NCBI GenBank assembly: GCA_903915555.1
Contig: CAIWTL010000217.1
Location: forward strand, 1-6,709
Source of the DNA: an uncultured Micrococcales bacterium
Lineage (GTDB): Bacteria; Actinomycetota; Actinomycetes; S36-B12; GCA-2699445
Length of the DNA: 6,709 nt
Reading direction: 5' to 3'
In this document: piece after piece, positions 6,078 through 6,709 of the stretch
How the letters are laid out: each line of letters begins with the position of its first letter
Position numbering within the stretch: the first letter of the stretch is position 1
Notes under the pieces: model-generated
Database searches by the model: none
What the model was told of the DNA's origin: nothing
What the model saw: the letters and a program-made list of their open reading frames with translations, nothing else
Made by a program: the position numbers and the translations under genes

Positions 6078-6709
6078 TCACGCCGCGCGGGGGTGTGGTT
6101 GTCGTCGTTTCCACTGGTGTCGCGGTACTGGGGTGATGAGCCAGTGGGGTTGGTCGGGGCTGGTGTCGGGGTTTCGGGTGATCGCCCATCTGTTGAGGTC
6201 GACCTGCCGGTGGTGTGTCCAGCACAGCAGGACGAGGTTGTCGAGGTCGGTGGTGCCGCCGTCGGCCCAGTCGGTGAGGTGGTGGGTCTGGCATTCGCTG
6301 GCGGGGCGGTGGCACAGGATGCAGCCACCGTCACGTACTGCGAGGGCGGTGCGTTGGGCGGGGGTGGCCAACCGGAACGCCCGACCCACAGCGAGGGGTT
6401 GGACCCGGGTGCGGGCCAACACCGACGACACCGGACCACCACCACTACCAGCGCCGGTGCCGCGCGGGGGAGTGTCCGGTGAGGTGCCCTCGTCGACCAG
6501 GACGCCGGTATGGGTGCCGGCGCACAACGCGAACCGCGTCGCCGCGTCTCCCAACGTCACCGCCGCCCCCTTGCTGGTGGTGGCGACCGCTCGGGGGTCG
6601 CGGGAGGTGAACAAGTCGCTCGCGAGGTCGGGGGTGGGGGCCTTGGGTCGATGGGTGGCGATGCGGTCGGCTTCGGTGACGCCGATGGTGATCGTGGTCG
6701 CCACCGGCA
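6078..6709 (-). CDS. HNH endonuclease-domain protein, DUF222/13E12 type (5' end outside window)
   Basis: The C-terminal 210 or so residues of a protein resembling the actinobacterial 13E12-repeat (DUF222 plus HNH) family; the N-terminal DUF222 part lies mostly beyond the window. The visible frame enters from the right edge, and the GTG at 6704 is an internal codon. Near the C-terminus is a complete HNH module: AVRDGGCILC, then CQTHHLTDWADGGTTDLDNLVLL, then CWTHH. Counting from that GTG, Cys128, Cys131, Cys161 and His164 look like structural zinc ligands, His141-His142 the catalytic histidines, and Asn156 the middle Asn. A short Gly-rich linker (about residues 80-90) separates it from the upstream domain. 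Such proteins are presumed DNA nucleases with unknown targets and often occur in many copies per genome. The first cysteine pair is CxxC, whereas many relatives have a longer spacing. Confidence 0.9.
   Translation of the reverse strand, partial: PVATTITIGVTEADRIATHRPKAPTPDLASDLFTSRDPRAVATTSKGAAVTLGDAATRFALCAGTHTGVLVDEGTSPDTPPRGTGAGSGGGPVSSVLARTRVQPLAVGRAFRLATPAQRTALAVRDGGCILCHRPASECQTHHLTDWADGGTTDLDNLVLLCWTHHRQVDLNRWAITRNPDTSPDQPHWLITPVPRHQWKRRQPHPRAA

Noticed and set aside
5935..6315. N-terminal extension of the 195-residue secreted protein (322 codons in total)
   Set aside because: The extra part is Pro/Arg/His/Thr-rich, overlaps the HNH gene in another frame, and would bury the signal peptide. 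AAAGGAAA marks the start at 5934.

Overview
This is a high-GC window with the look of an actinobacterium, most likely in or near the Mycobacteriales. The reasons are very G/C-rich third codon positions, a KatG closely resembling mycobacterial KatG, a DUF222/13E12-type HNH protein, a -10 element of TANNNT form, and hairpin terminators with little or no U-tract. A finer placement is not supportable from sequence alone. Eight genes are visible, two of them cut by the window edges. No tRNA, rRNA, CRISPR array or insertion sequence was seen.

Left part (1-2299): the C-terminal half of catalase-peroxidase katG runs rightwards into a 16-pair hairpin terminator (1204-1241). A rightward MOSC-domain protein follows (1335-1856). 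Only 5 bp further, and pointing the opposite way, is a 145-residue helical protein made of two tandem copies of a ~69-residue unit (1862-2299, minus).

Middle part (2300-3719): a tryptophan-rich orphan protein (2416-3099, minus) is divergent from a small lipoprotein (3273-3719, plus). The 173 bp between them contain a palindrome in the right place to be an operator. The lipoprotein tail overlaps by 67 bp the tail of the next, convergent gene.

Right part (3653-6709, all minus): read in the direction of transcription this is an HNH nuclease-like gene (truncated by the window end), two unrelated Sec-exported proteins of unknown function (195 and 250 residues), and a protein of the LCIB/LCIC type, a beta-carbonic-anhydrase group first described in algae. 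The LCIB-like protein keeps the Cys-His-Cys zinc ligands with the expected spacing. The secreted pair is separated by a strong two-part hairpin, and each secreted gene has an inverted repeat in its leader. The LCIB-like gene may have its own leaderless promoter.

How the genes cooperate is mostly unknown. KatG removes peroxide. MOSC proteins handle sulfur or molybdenum-cofactor chemistry. The LCIB-like protein probably interconverts CO2 and bicarbonate in the cytoplasm. Nothing links these into one pathway. The most distinctive items are the LCIB-like gene, the internally duplicated protein and the two orphan exported proteins with structured leaders.
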